Assembly (NCBI RefSeq): GCF_008831285.2 | Contig: NC_045148.1 | Span: 17,149,002 to 17,213,001 of the forward strand | Source: Nymphaea colorata | Taxonomy: Eukaryota > Streptophyta > Magnoliopsida > Nymphaeales > Nymphaeaceae | Length of the DNA: 64,000 bases | Reading direction: 5' to 3' | The notes under the pieces: generated by a model | What the model was told of the DNA's origin: nothing | Seen by the model: only the letters and a program-made list of their open reading frames with translations | Database searches by the model: none | Part shown: positions 59,998-64,000 of the stretch, piece by piece | Layout of the letters: the number at the start of each line of letters is the position of its first letter | Numbering within the stretch: the stretch's first letter is position 1 | Program-made: the position numbers and the translations under genes

Positions 59998-62900
59998 TGT
60001 AGAATATTTTTCTCATGAGGATGGGCACGTTGAAGAGGAACAAGAAAAAATTTTTTATCAATGGAAGGTGATGATCTCTTTATTAAAGATTCAAGATAAT
60101 ATATACAATGGGTTTACAACGGTAAGGAGCGAGCTCTCCTTCCTTCACGTTAAAAGTTTTCCAAAGATACATTTGATATTCAAGGCAAGTTGAGGTGAAG
60201 AGCCTTGACATGAACGTTGGAGTTGAGGTGGACGTTGAGATGAAATGCCGTTGGATTTGAACGTTGTAAAACTTTCTTTTAACACTCCCCCTTCAAACAG
60301 GTGTGTAAAAATTGATGACACCCAGTTTGAATAATAGATGATAAAAACATTCTTTTCCTAATGCTTTTGTAAATAGGTCTGCCAGCTGGTCTTTGCTTCG
60401 AATGTAGCATGTGCGTATTGTCCCTTGAAGCAATTTTTCTTGTACAATGTGACAATCTAGTTCAATATGTTTCGTACGCTTATGAAAAACTGAATTTGCA
60501 GCTATATTGTAATGCTGCTTGATTGTCACATAAAATTGTTACTGGATGTAGTTGACGTACTCCAAACCCGTTCAATAGATATCTTAACCATGTTATTTCG
60601 CATACCACATTTACCAGGGATCTATATTCAGCTTCAACAGAGGATCGTGATACTATTTGTTGTTTCTTTGACTTCCAAGATATGGGAACTGGGCCAAGAA
60701 ACACACAATAACCAGTGACAGATGGTCGCTTTTGACGGCAGGTGGCCCAATCTAAATCACAAAAGGCACTTAACTGCATATTATTCTCTTTACTCATTAG
60801 GATGCCTTGGCCTGGATTTTTCTTGAGATATCGAATCACTCGAAGTGCCGCTTGTAGGTGAGGTATGCGTGGTTGTTGCATGAACCTGCTTAGGACGTGT
60901 ACAACATATTGTATATCTGGGCGTGTAATGCTGAGGTAGATTAATCTCCCAACAAGCCGACAATATTGTGTTGGATCCTTGATGTAGTCTCCATGATCTT
61001 CGTCCAACACATGTTTTTGTTCCATTGGTGTTTCTGCTGGTTTTGCTCCCAAAAGACTTGTTTCATGAATAATAATATCTAGTGCATATTTTTGTTGTGG
61101 GAGATATATACCTTTTGAAGAACGAGCAATTTCAATTCCCAAAAAATACTTAAGTTTGCCTAAGTCTTTCATGTGGAATTTTTGACATAGAAATGATTTG
61201 AAGTTATCAATTGCATCCTTCACGTTTCCTGTAATTATTAAGTCATCAACGTATACAAGAATGACAAGAAAAATTTTATCATGCTTGAATGTAAAAAAGG
61301 AATGGTCAGCTTTAGATTGCATAAAACCATGCTCTTTCAAAGCAGTTGAAAGCTTGTGAAACCAATTTTTTGGAGATTGTTTTAAATTGTAAAGGGATTT
61401 ATGTAATTTACATACCTGATTCTCCCCCTGTTAAACATACCCTTGAGGTATTTTCATGTCGACTTCCTCATGCAAGTCACCATGTAGAAAGGCATTATTG
61501 ACGTCCATTTGGCACATGACCCAATCTTGATTAGTTGCTATAGTGAAAAAGGTACGTACCGTGACCATTTTTGCAACTAGGGCGAAAGTTTCATTATAGT
61601 CCAATACCTCTTGTTGAGCATATCCTTTAACCACCAGCCTGGCCTTGTAATGTTCTATAGACCCATCTGAATTTAGTTTAATCTTATAATCCCATTTGCA
61701 CCTGATTGGTTTCACCTCGATTGGAAGTGAAGTAATAGTCCAAGTCTTGTTTTCTTGTAAGGCACTAATCTCACTATCCATGGCGTCTCTTCATTCCTTA
61801 TGTTGAATGACTTCTTCAAAGGTTTGTGGCTCAATCTTGGAAACAAGAGATGTGAGAAACGCAAAATGATTACTAGAAAACTGATGAAAAGAAATAAAAT
61901 TTCTTATAGGATACCTCGTTCCTTGTTGATAACCTGATTTGGAGATGTCGTTGGTTGAAGGTGAGGTAAGGAGCGAACATTAGAAATCTTTCAACCATAC
62001 TTTTGGTTTTCTTACACGGGTAGATCTCCTAGATACTAAAGATGGATTTGGATTTGAATCTGGATCAAACGAAGATGGGTTTGGTTCATTTAAAGATGGA
62101 TTTGGATCTGGATTAGACAATGATAGATTTGGTTCATTGGTTTCTCGATCAATATTTTCTAGGTTAAGGGGACTAGAAATGGACGTGTCATTCCTTATAC
62201 CTTGAGTAGGATAGATGTCTAGATTATAAGGAATGAGTAAAGCAATACATTTTTCACCAACTTTTTTATTTTGAAAAGGAAAAACATTTTCATGAAAGAT
62301 TACATCGCGACTAACAAACACCTTGTGGGTCTCAAGGTCATAAAGTTTATAGGCTTTTTGTCCGTCAGGGTACCCAACAAAAAAGCATTTAATCTCTCTA
62401 GAATCGAATTTGTGTTTGTGTTGGCATGTATTTGTTGCATAACATAAGGTTCCAAAAACTCTAAGATGTTTGATGTTTGGTTTTTTTCCAAATAATATTT
62501 CAAAAGGGGATTTTTCGTTTAGTTTTGATGATGGTAATCGGTTAATTAGATATGTGGCTGTCAAAACACATTCACCCAAAGAATGCAAAGGTAAGTTAGC
62601 TTCAAAACGTAAGGCCCTTGCAACTTCAAGAAGACGGCAGTGTTTACGTTCCACAACGCCATTTTGTTGAGGGGTAGCCACACAACTATGTTGATGAGTG
62701 GTACCTTGTTTTTGTAAAAAATCTTTCATTTCATGTGAAAAAAATTCGGTCCCATTATCTGTTCGCAAAGATTTAATTTGACAATTAAACTGCGTTTTAA
62801 TCAAAGCAAAATTTTTTTTGATAAGATGCAAGGTTTTGTATTTATGTTTCATTAAGAAAATCCAAGTGGCACGAGAGTAATCACCTACAATGCTAAGAAA

Positions 62901-64000
62901 ATAATGCACACCAGAAATAGTGGATTGAGCATACGGGCCCCAAATATCACAATGAATTAAATCAAAAGGATGCATTTTAGATATTTCACTCAAACCAAAC
63001 TTAAGTCCAGTTTGTTTTGCTCGATGACAAGCATCACCAACATAGTCATCATTCAAGTCAAAGTTTAAATCTAAATAATTGTTCACAAGCTTTAAGCAAG
63101 AATGTGAAACATGACCTAATCTTTTATGTCAAAGTTTATGAATAGAAACGGCAAGACAGGCTTGAACAAATGGTGGTCTTTGTTGAAGAACATATAGTCC
63201 ATCTTTTACCTCACCCTGCCCAATCGTCATCTTCGATTCCAGGTCCTGTATAATACAATGATCAGGTAGAAAAGTTATGGAACAATTTAAATTTTTAGTT
63301 AATTCACTAACTGAAAGTAAATTAACTTTAAAAGATGGAATGCATAATACATCATTAGCTTCAAACAAAGACAATGATAGTTTACCCGCCTGATGAACTA
63401 GAATTGTTTTTCCATTTGGTAATGTCACGGGAACATTGCATGATTTTAAGTTTTGGAGCATATTTTCATCAACACAAATGTGGCGACTCACTCCCGAGTC
63501 AATAATCCAAGTACAAGATTGAGTATTAATGGAACAAATGTTACCTCCATGAACGACATTACCTGCAAAGTTGATATTGGTATGCTGGTTTTTCACCAAG
63601 GATAGCAATTTGTGATATTCTTCAAGAGTAAATGCTGGAGCAAAACCTTTAGTGTCTAGTCCTCCACAACCTAGACCCCCAACACCATCAATGGGAGTCG
63701 GTTTCACATCAAGTATATTGTTCCTTTGAGACACATTAGCTGCAATTGAAGATGTAAAATTAGGATCATAGAAACGATGTCCTAGAGGGTACCTAATGAG
63801 TTTGAAGCACTTTTCTTTAATGTGTCCAATTCCTCGACAATGGCTACAAACAGGCCGATTTTGAAGTCCTCCTTTGATTCTATAAAAGCCACCATAGTTA
63901 GCATCGTGACTTTTAACATGCTCACTTTGTTTGACTGCCAAGGCTGCAGTCCCTCCATTAGCCGAACGAGAAAATCGTGCCTCACGCTATTTTTCTTCTT
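59998..64000 (-). mobile_element. Ty1/copia retrotransposon D (3' part; runs off window)
   Basis: A likely 3' LTR at 59998-60284 (TGTTAAAAG start on the minus strand, ending TCTACA; 287 bp) is preceded by the purine tract TGAAGGGGGAG. The left limit of the LTR is inferred from the TG...CA rule alone because the 5' LTR is outside the window. Interior coding runs minus from 60293 to beyond 63985. A third, distinct copia lineage. Confidence 0.85.
60293..63985 (-). pseudogene. Copia D gag-pol, broken
   Basis: From right to left: CCHC knuckle CSHCRGIGHIKEKC (about 63830), protease IIDSGVSRHI (DSG in place of DTG), integrase DLIHCDIWGPYAQS and LRTDNGTEFFS with ATPQQNGVVERKH (62640-62950), RT HYKARLVVKGYAQQ, MDVNNAFLHGDLHEEV (61480-61700) and YVDDLIITGN (61240), RNase H CDLDWATCRQKRPSVTGY and SRSSVEAEYRSL (60620-60760), ending FYTPV. 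Breaks: stops near 63125 and 61430, a gap in frame at 61781-61980 and a frameshift at 60480-60530. Confidence 0.9.

Overview
This is plant nuclear DNA. It has spliced genes with GT-AG introns, an intact TIR-NB-LRR (TNL) resistance gene, jasmonate-pathway genes, and nested Ty1/copia, hAT, TRIM and long-TIR elements. TNL genes are missing from monocots, so a eudicot, magnoliid or early-diverging angiosperm is likely; I cannot name the species.

Layout. Two intact four-exon allene oxide cyclase (AOC) genes face each other across the left three quarters of the window, at 319-2145 (+) and 45812-47645 (-). They lie in the arms of a large inverted duplication, about 1-5095 and 43890-47960; the left arm runs off the window. 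Between them is a TNL locus: one complete five-exon gene (31257-42172, predicted 1257 aa) and TNL scraps at 5116-5354, about 23950-29815 and about 59930-59990. To the right are a mostly non-genic stretch with a PIN-type exon relic (about 51742-51903), a secreted PR-1 gene (54354-54875, -) and a degraded copia element running off the right edge.

Mobile elements. Four Ty1/copia elements are present. A (5397-15353, +) and B (24064-29540, -) belong to one family, are dead, and share at least one inherited nonsense codon. C (32118-37616, -) sits in intron 1 of the TNL gene, has near-identical LTRs and an open 1404-aa gag-pol, and looks recent and possibly autonomous. D (59998 to the right edge, -) is broken. 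Element A is split by a 4.5-kb element with about 430-bp inverted termini (7355-11877). A TRIM (16083-23300) is split by a 6.8-kb hAT element (16422-23214).

Most unusual: two elements of one hAT family, both beginning TAGGCCTGGGC, each with a perfect 8-bp target duplication, carry pieces of host genes. The short one (3492-4534) holds the 5' leader and first part of a V-ATPase subunit D gene. The long one holds exon-like pieces of a FolD gene and of a DDX31/RH17-type RNA helicase next to a decayed transposase. The paralogous arm preserves the empty site of the short one.

How the genes relate: AOC makes the jasmonate precursor OPDA in plastids, the TNL is a predicted intracellular immune receptor and NADase, and PR-1 is a secreted defence protein. 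All concern defence, but nothing shows that they are co-regulated. The doubled AOC genes and the TNL cluster fit local duplication in a transposon-rich region.
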